DNA of 64,000 bases, from positions 1-64,000 of the forward strand of contig CADAEK010000008.1 in assembly GCA_902786925.1 (NCBI GenBank). Reading direction: 5' to 3'. Shown here in pieces: positions 1 through 7,552 of the stretch (its first letter is position 1; the number at the start of each line of letters is the position of its first letter). The notes below the pieces were generated by a model that did no database searches, was not told where the DNA came from, and worked only from the letters and a program-made list of their open reading frames with translations. The translations under genes and the position numbers were made by a program. Origin of the DNA: an uncultured Bacteroidales bacterium. Its GTDB lineage: Bacteria > Bacteroidota > Bacteroidia > Bacteroidales > Bacteroidaceae.

Positions 1-373
1 CGTCTCGTCTGAGATTTACCAGAAACTGCTCTTTGGAAAGCTGGAGGTGAACGAGGGAATGCTCATTGAGAATATCGTGGCCCAGATGCTGACAGCCAGC
101 GGTAACAAACTCTTTTTCTACAGTAAGTCGTCAGAGGAAGCCGAGGAACGAATGGAAATAGACTTCTTGCTTCAAAAGGACAAAGTGACCAGTCGTCACA
201 ATATCCGTCCGATAGAAGTCAAAAGCGGCAAGAACTACACTTTATCTTCCCTAAAGAAGTGTATGAATAAGTTTGAAGAGTATATGACCACTCCTACCGT
301 TTTGCATGCAGCTGACTATAAAGTAGAGGATGGTATCACCTATCTTCCGCTTTACATGACACCTTTATTGTAA
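1..373 (+). CDS. C-terminal end of an AAA-type ATPase with a DUF4143 domain (5' end outside window)
   Basis: The frame is open from the left edge (first full codon at position 2) and ends with TAA at 371-373, so only about 123 C-terminal residues are present. The visible part has the pattern of the DUF4143 domain that follows the ATPase core in the archaeal-type ATPase family of Bacteroidetes: a helix around NEGMLIENIVAQML, then EIDFLLQKD and IRPIEVKSGK. The last two resemble the D and ExK elements of a restriction-endonuclease-like fold. Family members are common and of poorly known function, often near toxin or mobile genes. The P-loop would lie outside the window. Family call is fairly sure, role is not. 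Confidence 0.7.
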   Translation, partial: VSSEIYQKLLFGKLEVNEGMLIENIVAQMLTASGNKLFFYSKSSEEAEERMEIDFLLQKDKVTSRHNIRPIEVKSGKNYTLSSLKKCMNKFEEYMTTPTVLHAADYKVEDGITYLPLYMTPLL

Positions 374-512
374 GAGAATCACAAGGGACAGGCACTTTGA
401 TTTCTCGGATGAGTGATGTCGTTCACCTGCTGCCTTGCCGGCTTGCAGAGCAATAGGAACATCACAGGGCTGTGGCGAGGCTCCAAATAAACTAAAAAAT
501 TCGCGTCAGTCC

Positions 513-541
513 CACTTTTGCACTTTTGCACTTTTGCACTT
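513..541. repeat. 8-bp tandem repeat, unit CACTTTTG
   Basis: Three full copies of CACTTTTG and a partial fourth stand head to tail in the gap between the DUF4143 protein and the next promoter. The rest of the 374-575 gap shows no gene. Confidence 0.85.
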
Positions 542-575
542 AATAAATGGATGGAATAAAGAAGTTGGAGGAATA

Positions 576-607
576 TTTGGATGAATAAAGACAAAGAGCT
601 AACTTTG
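576..607 (+). promoter_or_regulatory. Bacteroidetes-type promoter upstream of the overlapping frames at 0.6 kb
   Basis: TTTG at 576-579, a 20-nt spacer and TAACTTTG at 600-607 match the -33/-7 promoter of Bacteroidetes. Transcription should begin near 613-615, only a few bases before the start codons at 619, 623 and 626. Confidence 0.7.
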
Positions 608-618
608 CAAAAAAAAGA

Positions 619-1257
619 ATGAATGATGACATATTTGAATCAGTTCCACAAAGAGGCGGTGGAGAGGAAACTGCGGAAAATTGCAGAATCCATGAAGTCG
701 CCAATGAACTCCTTCGACGCTGCCAACTATATGAAGCGCAACTTCGAGATGGCCAAGGGAATGTAAATCATCTTGATATCGAACAACGAGTTGCAGAACA
801 ATATGCCAAAGAAACTGGCATGTGGATAACTATGGACGATGTTCTCGACTTGGGTGTGCCAGGGCCAAGTGGAAACGAAAATGATACCTATGTTTCAAAC
901 GATATCATTTATAAGGTGAACAACCTCTTCAATACAGGTAGCATTCTTCGTTTGCTTGATAGAATAATATGGCATAATAATCTTTTTTATGAAACCTCTT
1001 ATAACTTGTACGGCTTTACAGGTTTTGAAGGTCGTACCATTATGCCTGTGCTGCAGCAACGATTGGTGAAAGATGCAGTCCCTGCTACAACTGTTGAGAT
1101 TGAAACCTATATGGCTGCTATTGGATTCACTAAGCAGAAAGGTGAAGGTAGATATACAAATGCAGAGTATGAAGTGTGGGATGTTGTTCCCCGCAATGTG
1201 TTGAGAGACAAGGATGGGGATATTTATGTGATTGATGCAGAAATGAAAAGATTGTAA
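619..1257 (+). CDS. Polyvalent-protein-kinase-like protein (5' end uncertain)
   Basis: The frame from ATG 619 gives 212 residues. From about residue 50 on it resembles the serine/threonine-kinase-like domain found in Bacteroidetes polyvalent and mobile-element proteins: VSNDIIYKVNNL (the lysine strand), LLDRIIWHNNLF, YGFTGFEGRTIMPVLQQ, EVWDVVPRNVLRDKDGDIYV and the closing IDAEMKRL. The first ~48 residues (RGGGEETAENCRIH and so on) look unlike protein; over the same DNA the +1 frame at 623-766 reads far better. Three options remain: translation starts at 619, it starts at ATG 820 giving 145 residues, or it arises from a frameshift near 760 joining both frames. Residues 49-67 (NHLDIEQRVAEQYAKETGM) look native, which argues against 820. 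Substrate is unknown. Confidence 0.6.
   Translation: MNDDIFESVPQRGGGEETAENCRIHEVANELLRRCQLYEAQLRDGQGNVNHLDIEQRVAEQYAKETGMWITMDDVLDLGVPGPSGNENDTYVSNDIIYKVNNLFNTGSILRLLDRIIWHNNLFYETSYNLYGFTGFEGRTIMPVLQQRLVKDAVPATTVEIETYMAAIGFTKQKGEGRYTNAEYEVWDVVPRNVLRDKDGDIYVIDAEMKRL
623..766 (+). CDS. Small basic protein (47 aa) overlapping the kinase-like frame
   Basis: ATG at 623 (or 626) opens a 47-codon frame ending at TAA 764-766. The product is amphipathic and basic: FHKEAVERKLRKIAESMK, then SFDAANYMKRNFEMAKGM. It starts about 10 nt after the predicted transcription start and lies wholly inside the 5' part of the 619-1257 frame, one frame over. Composition and periodicity suggest this is the frame really used here. 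It may be a separate small gene translationally coupled to the kinase-like gene, or the true N-terminus of it if a frameshift occurred around 760. I do not recognise a family. Confidence 0.5.
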   Translation: MMTYLNQFHKEAVERKLRKIAESMKSPMNSFDAANYMKRNFEMAKGM

Positions 1258-1303
1258 GAAGGAGAAATGGATAGCGAACCTACTATCTTATCACTATGAA
1301 CGC

Positions 1304-1379
1304 AAGGAACACTAAAGGAAGAGTAAAGGAACACTAAAGGAAGAGTAAAGGAACACTAAAGGAGGACTAAAGGAGGACT
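1304..1379. repeat. 22-bp tandem repeat, 3.5 copies
   Basis: Units begin at 1304, 1326, 1348 and 1370 (partial), each starting AAGGAACACTAAAGGA; the third and partial fourth vary to AAGGAGGACT. The period is exactly 22 bp. It lies about 45 bp after the kinase-like gene in a gene-free gap. Confidence 0.9.
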
Positions 1380-1484
1380 CTTGCATGTGCTTTACTGTCA
1401 ACGTAAATTAGTTCCATTTTATGAACGCGTCAACTCTATCTAGTCGTCAGACAGAAAACTGACAACCCCAATCAGCGAACTACA

Positions 1485-1528
1485 CTATGCTCCGTCTATG
1501 CTTCGCCTATGCTCCGTCTAGGCTTACT
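1485..1528. repeat. 11-bp tandem repeat, 4 copies
   Basis: Four units begin at 1485, 1496, 1507 and 1518, with consensus CTATGCTCCGT; the second ends TTCGC and the fourth is degenerate. Same gap as the 22-bp array. Confidence 0.85.
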
Positions 1529-1560
1529 CATGAGTATGCTTAGAGTATGGCTGATGTCTG

Positions 1561-1709
1561 AGGGCTGAGGGAAGAGGGCTGAGGGAAGAGGGATGAAGGA
1601 AGAGGGAAGAGGGAAGAGGGAAGAGGTCTAAAGTCTAATGTCTAATGTCTAATGTCAAATGCCTGATGTCTAAAGTCTAAGGTCTAAGGTCAAATGCCTA
1701 AAGTCTAAA
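1561..1709. repeat. Two adjoining heptamer arrays (GGGAAGA-type, then GTCTAAT/GTCTAAA-type)
   Basis: From 1561 to about 1626 the plus strand is built of GGGAAGA and GGGCTGA units, nearly all purine. From about 1627 to 1709 it switches to GTCTAAT, GTCTAAA and GTCAAATGCCT units. The whole 1258-1750 gap holds no credible gene. The arrays end about 50 bp before the promoter-like GAACTTTG (1760-1767) of the Nudix gene. Confidence 0.85.
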
Positions 1710-1793
1710 TCTTGTGTAAAAAATACTCAAATAATTTGGTGGATTGAATATTTATTCGGAACTTTGCGGTGTAAAATTTACTACAGAACGATT

Positions 1794-2486
1794 ATGGAAG
1801 ACAAAATGTACAGTTACAAGTATCCTCATCCGTCGGTGACAACGGATTGTGTGATTTTTGGTTTTGACGGAACGAAACTGCAGGTGCTGCTGGTGGAAAG
1901 GGGTATTGAGCCGTATAAGGGCAAATGGGCTTTCCCTGGCGGTTTTACGAAGATGGATGAGTCTTGTGAAGAGGGGGCGCTCCGCGAACTGAAGGAGGAA
2001 ACTGGACTTACTGGTGCCTACATTGAGCAGTTCCATACGTTCAGCGACCCAAACAGAGACCCCAGAGAGCGTGTCATCACCGTGGCTTTTTATGCGCTTG
2101 TGCGTATTCAGGATGTGAAGGCGGGTGATGATGCTGCGAAGGCGGAGTGGTTTGCCCTCGACGAAGTGCCCCAACTGGCCTTTGACCATGACCGGATTCT
2201 TCGGGCTGCCTTGAAACGCCTTCGCGAGCGCATCCATTTTGAACCTATCGGTTTTGAGCTCTTGCCGGAGAAGTTTACGCTGAAGCAGTTGCAGAACTTG
2301 TATGAGGCGATTCTGGATGTGCGGTTTGACAGGAGCAACTTCGCGAAGAAGATGCTGCATTTCAATATCCTTACACAATTGGATGAAACGGTATGGCCCA
2401 CACCGAAGCGTGAGGCCTATCTGTATAGGTTCAATGAAGAGAGTTATAATGAATTAAAACAAAAGGGGTTCCGCTTGGAATTTTAA
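1794..2486 (+). CDS. NrtR-like Nudix protein with C-terminal winged-helix domain
   Basis: About 230 residues from ATG 1794 (an upstream in-frame TTG at 1764 lies in the promoter-like GAACTTTG and is unlikely). Residues ~10-140 form a Nudix domain with an intact box: GGFTKMDE at its start and REL-KEETGL at its end, matching Gx5Ex7REUxEExGU. The C-terminal ~80 residues (FTLKQLQNLYEAILDVRFDR, NFAKKMLH) match the winged-helix domain of NrtR, which senses ADP-ribose and controls NAD genes. NrtR Nudix domains are often catalytically degenerate; this one looks able to hydrolyse. It sits 18 bp before an ADP-ribosylglycohydrolase gene, so the likely signal is ADP-ribose or a related nucleotide. Plain ADP-ribose pyrophosphatase is the alternative. 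Confidence 0.8.
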   Translation: MEDKMYSYKYPHPSVTTDCVIFGFDGTKLQVLLVERGIEPYKGKWAFPGGFTKMDESCEEGALRELKEETGLTGAYIEQFHTFSDPNRDPRERVITVAFYALVRIQDVKAGDDAAKAEWFALDEVPQLAFDHDRILRAALKRLRERIHFEPIGFELLPEKFTLKQLQNLYEAILDVRFDRSNFAKKMLHFNILTQLDETVWPTPKREAYLYRFNEESYNELKQKGFRLEF

Positions 2487-2504
2487 AGGAAAGGAGATGA
2501 TATC

Positions 2505-3719
2505 ATGAAAAATTTGTTGCTTAGTGCTGCGATTGGCGATATTGCTGGTATGCCTTATGAGTTTGGTCACCGTACCAAGAACTATGATGATGTGGACTTG
2601 CTGCTGCCTCAGAGCACTTACACGGACGACACGGTGTGCACTTTTGCTTGCGCGGAAGCTTTGCTGAAGGGGCTGGATATGGCTGAGTGCCTGTGGTACA
2701 GGTGCCGCGCTGATATGAGCAGAGGGTTTGGTGGACGTTTTGCGATGTGGCTGATTGCAAAAGAAATCCAGCCTTCTTACCATTCTTATGGCAACGGAAG
2801 CGGCATGAGGGTTTCTGCAGCAGGCTTTATGGCCAAGTCGAAGGAGGAGTGCATTGAGCTGGCTACTCGTACTGCGCTTCCTACGCATGACCACCCTGAG
2901 GGCATCAAGGGGGCTGTGGCTACGGCTCTTGCCATTCACTTTGGGATGCAGGGTAAGGATAAGGACTACATCAGACATCATGTCTTGGAGGCGTATTATC
3001 CGAACTGGGCGGGGGTGACTTATGCGGGCATCAAGCCTGGGTATGGTTTTGATGAGACTTGTCAGCAAACGATACCTGCCGCGCTCATCTGTTTCTTGGA
3101 GAGCACGGATTATGCGGATTGCCTGAAGCTTGCGATTGCGCTGGGTGGCGACGCTGATACGCTGGCTGCCATTTCGGGGCCTATGGCTTACGCTTTTTAC
3201 AAGTGTATGCCTGAGGAACTTGTTGCCAATGCTAAAGCAAAGCTTCCGGAATGGATGCTTCTGTTGAATGATGAGTTTGATGATTGCGTGAACAAGGGTG
3301 GGGAAATGAAGCTAAAGGATTTGCGCCAATATCATGGTATTGTTCGTCCTGAGTATACTCCAGATGCTATCTCCTCACTAAAGGCTGACGAGGTGTTTGT
3401 TTTTGGGAGCAACCTTCACGGCTATCATGGAGGCGGGGCTGCCAGAGCGGCCCTGAAGAAGTTTGGAGCTATATGGGGACAAGGTGTAGGACTGCAAGGG
3501 CAGAGTTATGCGATACCGACCATGCAGGGTGGTGTAGAGACGATTCAGCCGTATGTTGACCAGTTTATTGACTTTGCCAAAACGCATCCCGAATTGTTCT
3601 TCTACGTCACTCGCATTGGTTGTGGCATTGCGGGATTCAAAGATAGCGACATTGCTCCTTTGTTCAAGGATGCGGTGGGGGTTGATAACATCTGTCTGCC
3701 GATGTCCTTTGTGCGTTGA
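2505..3719 (+). CDS. ADP-ribosylglycohydrolase fused to a macro-like (A1S_2505-type) domain
   Basis: 404 residues in two parts. Residues 1-~260 are ADP-ribosylglycohydrolase: AAIGDIAGMPYEF, the metal-binding TYTDDT near residue 38, THDHPEG near 128 and GGDADTLAAI near 215, the acidic site that binds two magnesium ions. Residues ~290-404 (DEVFVFGSNLHGYHGGGAAR, QGQSYAIPT, RIGCGIAGF) match a macro-like domain otherwise seen as small phage and bacterial proteins. The protein probably removes or degrades ADP-ribose from protein, nucleic acid or small molecules. An unusually good Shine-Dalgarno, AAGGAG at 2491-2496, lies 8 nt before the ATG; it is cotranscribed with the NrtR-like gene. Confidence 0.85.
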   Translation: MKNLLLSAAIGDIAGMPYEFGHRTKNYDDVDLLLPQSTYTDDTVCTFACAEALLKGLDMAECLWYRCRADMSRGFGGRFAMWLIAKEIQPSYHSYGNGSGMRVSAAGFMAKSKEECIELATRTALPTHDHPEGIKGAVATALAIHFGMQGKDKDYIRHHVLEAYYPNWAGVTYAGIKPGYGFDETCQQTIPAALICFLESTDYADCLKLAIALGGDADTLAAISGPMAYAFYKCMPEELVANAKAKLPEWMLLLNDEFDDCVNKGGEMKLKDLRQYHGIVRPEYTPDAISSLKADEVFVFGSNLHGYHGGGAARAALKKFGAIWGQGVGLQGQSYAIPTMQGGVETIQPYVDQFIDFAKTHPELFFYVTRIGCGIAGFKDSDIAPLFKDAVGVDNICLPMSFVR

Positions 3720-3774
3720 GTGTTGTTGACGCTCCAAGATAAAAGACGAGTGGAGTGGGAGAGTCCTACACAAA

Positions 3775-3812
3775 AAGAAACGGGTAACCAATGTGCTGGC
3801 CACCCGTTTCTT
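3775..3812. terminator. Bidirectional terminator between convergent genes
   Basis: AAGAAACGGGT (3775-3785) pairs with ACCCGTTTCTT (3802-3812). On the minus strand a CTTTTTG tract follows, serving oadB; it also closes the plus-strand glycohydrolase transcript. Confidence 0.75.
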
Positions 3813-3836
3813 CGTATTATGTGTGAGAGAATTATC

Positions 3837-5099
3837 TTAGAGAGTCATGCCTTGCAGGAATGAGATGAGCACACCTGCTGCGACTGCAGAACCAATCACA
3901 CCTGACACGTTGGAAGACATGCAGTAGTTGAGGACGTGGTTCTTGGGGTCGTACTTGGTGGAAATCTCGTTGCAGACACGTGATGCCATTGGCACAGCTG
4001 AAAGGCCTGTGGCACCAATGAGCGGGTTGATTTTCTTCTTGGAGAAGAGGTTGGTTATCTTCACCATGCAGATGCCTGACGCGATGGAGAGACCGAAAGC
4101 GAAGAATCCGCCTACCACGATGCCGATAGTAGTCCAGTTGAGGAATGCCTGTACGGTCATGGTTGCACCTACACAAAGGCCAAGGAACACGGTTGCGGTG
4201 TTCATGATGGAATTGGAGATGGTGTCGAAAAGACGGCTGGTGTCTGAACCAATTTCCTTCAAGAGGTTACCGAACATGAGCATGCCGATGAGCGATACTG
4301 CTGATGGCACGAGCAAGGCTACGATAGTGGTCACAGCGATTGGGAAGATAATCTTGATGACTTTCTCGTTCTTGATCTTGTTGGCTGATGGGAAGAGCTT
4401 GTCCTGCTCTTTCATGTTAATCTTCAGCTCTTTCTCTGAGCAGAGCATCTTCACCACGAGTGGGATGATGACTGGCACGAGAGCCATGTAGCTGTAGGCT
4501 GCAATGGCGATAGGAGCCAAGAGGTGAGGAGCCAACTTGATGGTGGTGAAGATGGCTGTTGGGCCGTCGGCGCCACCGATGATGCCGAGTGATGCTGCTT
4601 CCTTGATGTTGAACTGTCCTGATGCTACAGCGATGATGAGCACTGCGAAGATACCCATCTGTGCGGCTGCACCGAAGATAGACAGACGGAGGTTGCGGAG
4701 CATAGGACCGAAGTCGGTGAGGGCACCTACACCCATGAAGATTACTGGTGGCAGGAAGCCTGTCTTGATGAGCATGTAGTAGAGGAAGTTCATCAGACCG
4801 AGGTCGTGCGCAATCTGGGGAAGCGACATCTCCCAGATGTTTTCAGCCAGTACTTTGCCTTCTGCGTTGATGATGCGTCCTGCTTCGTCTGCCTGATACA
4901 CGCCCATGTCACCACCGGGGAAGTTGGCGATGAGCACGCCGAAGGCGATGGGGATGAGCAGCAGAGGCTCGAAGTGCTTGACGATGCCAAGGTACAGGAG
5001 CACGAAAGCAAGCAAGTACATGACAAGGTATGTACCATTGGCGGCGATGATGTCGCTGAATGCCGTCATCTGGTATATGTTATTCAGTATTTCTTCCAT
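3837..5099 (-). CDS. oadB: Sodium-pumping decarboxylase beta subunit
   Basis: 420-residue polytopic inner-membrane protein with about 10 hydrophobic segments. It matches the OadB/MmdB/GcdB family, which couples decarboxylation of carboxybiotin to export of two sodium ions. Family landmarks visible are MGVGALTDFGPMLRNLR, the re-entrant GIIGGADGPTAIF, NSIMNTATVFLGLCVGATM and SNVSGVIGSAVAAGVLIS near the C-terminus. The aspartate in GADGPTAIF is the family's ion-binding residue. It is the last gene of oadG-oadA-oadB, 136 bp after oadA with palindromic elements in the gap. The substrate, oxaloacetate or methylmalonyl-CoA, depends on the alpha subunit. Family call is secure. Confidence 0.93.
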   Translation of the reverse strand: MEEILNNIYQMTAFSDIIAANGTYLVMYLLAFVLLYLGIVKHFEPLLLIPIAFGVLIANFPGGDMGVYQADEAGRIINAEGKVLAENIWEMSLPQIAHDLGLMNFLYYMLIKTGFLPPVIFMGVGALTDFGPMLRNLRLSIFGAAAQMGIFAVLIIAVASGQFNIKEAASLGIIGGADGPTAIFTTIKLAPHLLAPIAIAAYSYMALVPVIIPLVVKMLCSEKELKINMKEQDKLFPSANKIKNEKVIKIIFPIAVTTIVALLVPSAVSLIGMLMFGNLLKEIGSDTSRLFDTISNSIMNTATVFLGLCVGATMTVQAFLNWTTIGIVVGGFFAFGLSIASGICMVKITNLFSKKKINPLIGATGLSAVPMASRVCNEISTKYDPKNHVLNYCMSSNVSGVIGSAVAAGVLISFLQGMTL

Positions 5100-5103
5100 A
5101 AAG

Positions 5104-5231
5104 ACCCCCTCCCCGCTCCCCCTATAGGGGGGAGAGTAGAATGCTTATGGGGAGGATTCTACTTGAGTTAATTGTTTATTTTGATTTGTTTGAAACCACC
5201 CCCTCCCTCGCAGGGAGGGTGAGGGGAGGGT
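5104..5231. repeat. Two C/G-rich palindromic elements between oadA and oadB
   Basis: CCCCCTATAGGGGG at 5118-5131 and CCCTCCCT/AGGGAGGG (5201-5208 with 5212-5219, loop CGC) form short, very stable hairpins. Both sit between cotranscribed oadA and oadB and could act as mRNA-stabilising or attenuating elements. They look like dispersed intergenic palindromes of Bacteroidales genomes. Confidence 0.7.
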
Positions 5232-5235
5232 CTTC

Positions 5236-7077
5236 TTATGCCAACTTCATGATTGGATCGTCTTCTTCGACAGAGTCACCAGAGTTGACGAGGATGGCGG
5301 TGATAGTGCCTGCCTTGTCAGCGCGGATGGCGTTGAAGGTCTTCATGGCCTCGATGTAGCCAAGTGTCTCGCCTGCCTGTACAGCGTCACCAACCTTCTT
5401 TGGAGTCTCAGAGTTGTCCTTTACGAGGTAGAACTTACCTTCAAGTGGAGCGAGGATGTCTTCGCCTTCACCTGCAGGAGCGGCTGCTGGAGCTGCACCT
5501 GCTGCAGGAGCTGCTGGAGCTGCGTTGCCGTATGCGATTTCTACCTTGTAGTTGACACCGTTCACCTGAACAGTTACGCTCTTAGGACCTTCAGCACCTG
5601 CTGCAGGAGCGTTCTTGGCTTCCTTGCGCTTAGCGAGGTCTGCCTCGAAGTCGGCCTTAGCCTTGCCGCTCTTGTAGGCACGGTACTGCTCTGGGTGCAT
5701 GGCGAGCTCGAAGAGTTCTTCGTCGTCCTGACCAAGCTCCCATCCGTTCTGCTTCATCTCCTCGCGGAACTCGTCGAGCTTGTCGGGGAAGTATGATTGT
5801 GGGTCTTGTGTCTCAAATTCACGTCCCTGCTCCTTGGCCATTTCGATGAGCTCAGGTGCTACTGGGCCAGGCAGCTGACCAGCCTTGCCAAGAATCATGT
5901 CCCAAATGGTGTCGGCAATCATGCTCCAGCGAGCTTTGCCTTTCTCCATCTGCATGACGTTCATCAGAGCGAGGTTCTTCACATACTGTGAGAATGGGGT
6001 CACAAGGCATGGATAACCAACCTTTGGCCATACGTATGCTACCTCGTCGAAGAGCTTGATGAGGAGGTCGTCGGTGGTGAGCTCTGGCTGGTTGTTCTTC
6101 ACCTTCCACTTGTTGAGTGACTTGAGGTTGTCCTCAAGGTCTGTCATCAATGAGCCCATCATGCCGCCTGGAAGACCTGGCTTCACGAGGAGTGAGTTGT
6201 TGATGTGGTTGAGGTCTGGGATGTAGTAGCCGAGGAAGTCGTCGCACATCTCCTGAATCTGAGTGCGCACTTCCATGTAGGCTGCCATGTTGATTTCCTT
6301 CACCTTGAAGCCGGCATCCTTCAACATCTCCTGTACGGCGATGATGTCGGCGTGGCCTGTACCCCAAGAGAGGGGAGACATGCCAGTGTCCACGTAGTCA
6401 CAGCCTGCGTTGCAGACTTCGAGGATAGAGGCCATGTTGAAGCCTGGACCTGCGTGTGAGTGGTACTGGATAACGATGTCTTTCTTGATGTTCTTGATGC
6501 CTTCCACAATCTTGCCGAGTGATACGGGACGGCCGATGCCTGCCATATCCTTCAGACAGATTTCGTCGGCGCCAGCCTCGATGAACTGCTTGGCGAGGTT
6601 GACGTAGTATTCTACGGTGTGGATAGGTGAGTATGTGATGCAAAGAGATGCCTGAGCAATCATGCCTGCCTCTTTGGCATACTGGATAGATGGAATGACG
6701 TTGCGTGGGTCATTCAGGCCACAGAAAATACGAGTGATGTCGGTGCCCTGGGCTTTCTTCACCTTGTAGAAGAGCTTGCGCACGTCCTTAGGGCATGGGC
6801 TCATGCGGAGACCGTTGAGTGCGCGGTCGAGCATGTGAGTCTGGATGCCTGCCTCGTGGAATGGCTTTGTCCATTCGCGTACAGACTTGTTAGGGTTCTC
6901 TCCGTAGAGGAGGTTTACTTGCTCGAAACCACCACCGTTTGTTTCAACACGGTCGAAACAACCCATCTTGATGATAGCTGGAGCTACTTTTACGAGCTGG
7001 TCAACGCGAGGCTGATATTTGCCAGCGCTCTGCCACATGTCGCGGAAGACCAGTGAGAACTTTACTTCTTTTGCCAT
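5236..7077 (-). CDS. oadA: Oxaloacetate decarboxylase alpha subunit with biotin carrier domain
   Basis: 613 residues from ATG 7077; the frame runs 42 codons further upstream but overlaps oadG there and MAKEVKFSLVFRDMWQS looks like the native start. Residues ~1-300 are a carboxyltransferase TIM barrel; EICLKDMAGIGRP holds the catalytic lysine and QYHSHAGPGF the metal-binding HxH. A PYC/OADA-type helical region follows to ~470. An Ala/Pro-rich linker (~560-575) leads to a biotinyl domain with GYIEAMKTF, the biotin lysine, and threonine where methionine is usual. The residues after HxH differ from the canonical HTHxTxG, as in the Bacteroidetes branch of the family. It transfers CO2 from oxaloacetate (or a related acid) to biotin for the OadB pump. 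Confidence 0.88.
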   Translation of the reverse strand: MAKEVKFSLVFRDMWQSAGKYQPRVDQLVKVAPAIIKMGCFDRVETNGGGFEQVNLLYGENPNKSVREWTKPFHEAGIQTHMLDRALNGLRMSPCPKDVRKLFYKVKKAQGTDITRIFCGLNDPRNVIPSIQYAKEAGMIAQASLCITYSPIHTVEYYVNLAKQFIEAGADEICLKDMAGIGRPVSLGKIVEGIKNIKKDIVIQYHSHAGPGFNMASILEVCNAGCDYVDTGMSPLSWGTGHADIIAVQEMLKDAGFKVKEINMAAYMEVRTQIQEMCDDFLGYYIPDLNHINNSLLVKPGLPGGMMGSLMTDLEDNLKSLNKWKVKNNQPELTTDDLLIKLFDEVAYVWPKVGYPCLVTPFSQYVKNLALMNVMQMEKGKARWSMIADTIWDMILGKAGQLPGPVAPELIEMAKEQGREFETQDPQSYFPDKLDEFREEMKQNGWELGQDDEELFELAMHPEQYRAYKSGKAKADFEADLAKRKEAKNAPAAGAEGPKSVTVQVNGVNYKVEIAYGNAAPAAPAAGAAPAAAPAGEGEDILAPLEGKFYLVKDNSETPKKVGDAVQAGETLGYIEAMKTFNAIRADKAGTITAILVNSGDSVEEDDPIMKLA

Positions 7078-7105
7078 ATCTTTGTAATGCTTAATAGTTT
7101 TTTTC

Positions 7106-7375
7106 TTACAACTTAGTGATCTTCTCTGCGCGTCCCTTGCCGCCAGTAATCTGGCTGATGGTAGCGTCAATGATTGCTTTTGTGGTAGCATCAATACTTG
7201 CAATAGCTTTGGCGGCTGGTGCTGCCTTCTTGGCTACTGTTTCTTCAGGGGCCCACTTGTTGACAGCCCAGATGAGCAACTTGCCGAGATTGATCACGAT
7301 GAGCAACACGATGAACACGGTGACCATACCGACAACAAGGAGCTGCAAAGCTCCATAAATGTCATTTGTAATCAT
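7106..7375 (-). CDS. oadG: Decarboxylase gamma subunit, OadG-like
   Basis: 89 residues: one N-terminal membrane helix (LQLLVVGMVTVFIVLLIVI), a short NKWAPEE segment, and an Ala/Lys-rich linker followed by a small C-terminal helical region. This layout is that of OadG, which holds the alpha and beta subunits together at the membrane. It is first in the oadGAB operon; oadA begins 28 bp after its stop. A minus-strand TAACTTTG (-7 element, written CAAAGTTA at 7421-7428) lies 46 bp upstream, without a clear -33 partner. Confidence 0.85.
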   Translation of the reverse strand: MITNDIYGALQLLVVGMVTVFIVLLIVINLGKLLIWAVNKWAPEETVAKKAAPAAKAIASIDATTKAIIDATISQITGGKGRAEKITKL

Positions 7376-7552
7376 ATAGAGTCAGTTTAATTTTAATCTT
7401 TCTACGTTAAAAAAACCGTGCAAAGTTACGAATAAATCTCTATATTTTCGCCATTATGTAAAACCTTTTTTGCAAAAAGAAAGAAAAAGAGCCAACGGTT
7501 TGAGAAAATAGTTGTAACTTTGTCGAAATTTCAATCAATAACTAACTAATTT

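Noticed and set aside
1304-1379. Tandem repeat considered as a CRISPR array
   Set aside because: Units are directly adjacent with no unique spacers, and no cas gene is present.
1752-2378. 208-codon minus-strand frame opposite the Nudix gene
   Set aside because: Shadow of a gene with an intact Nudix box; no start context or family resemblance.
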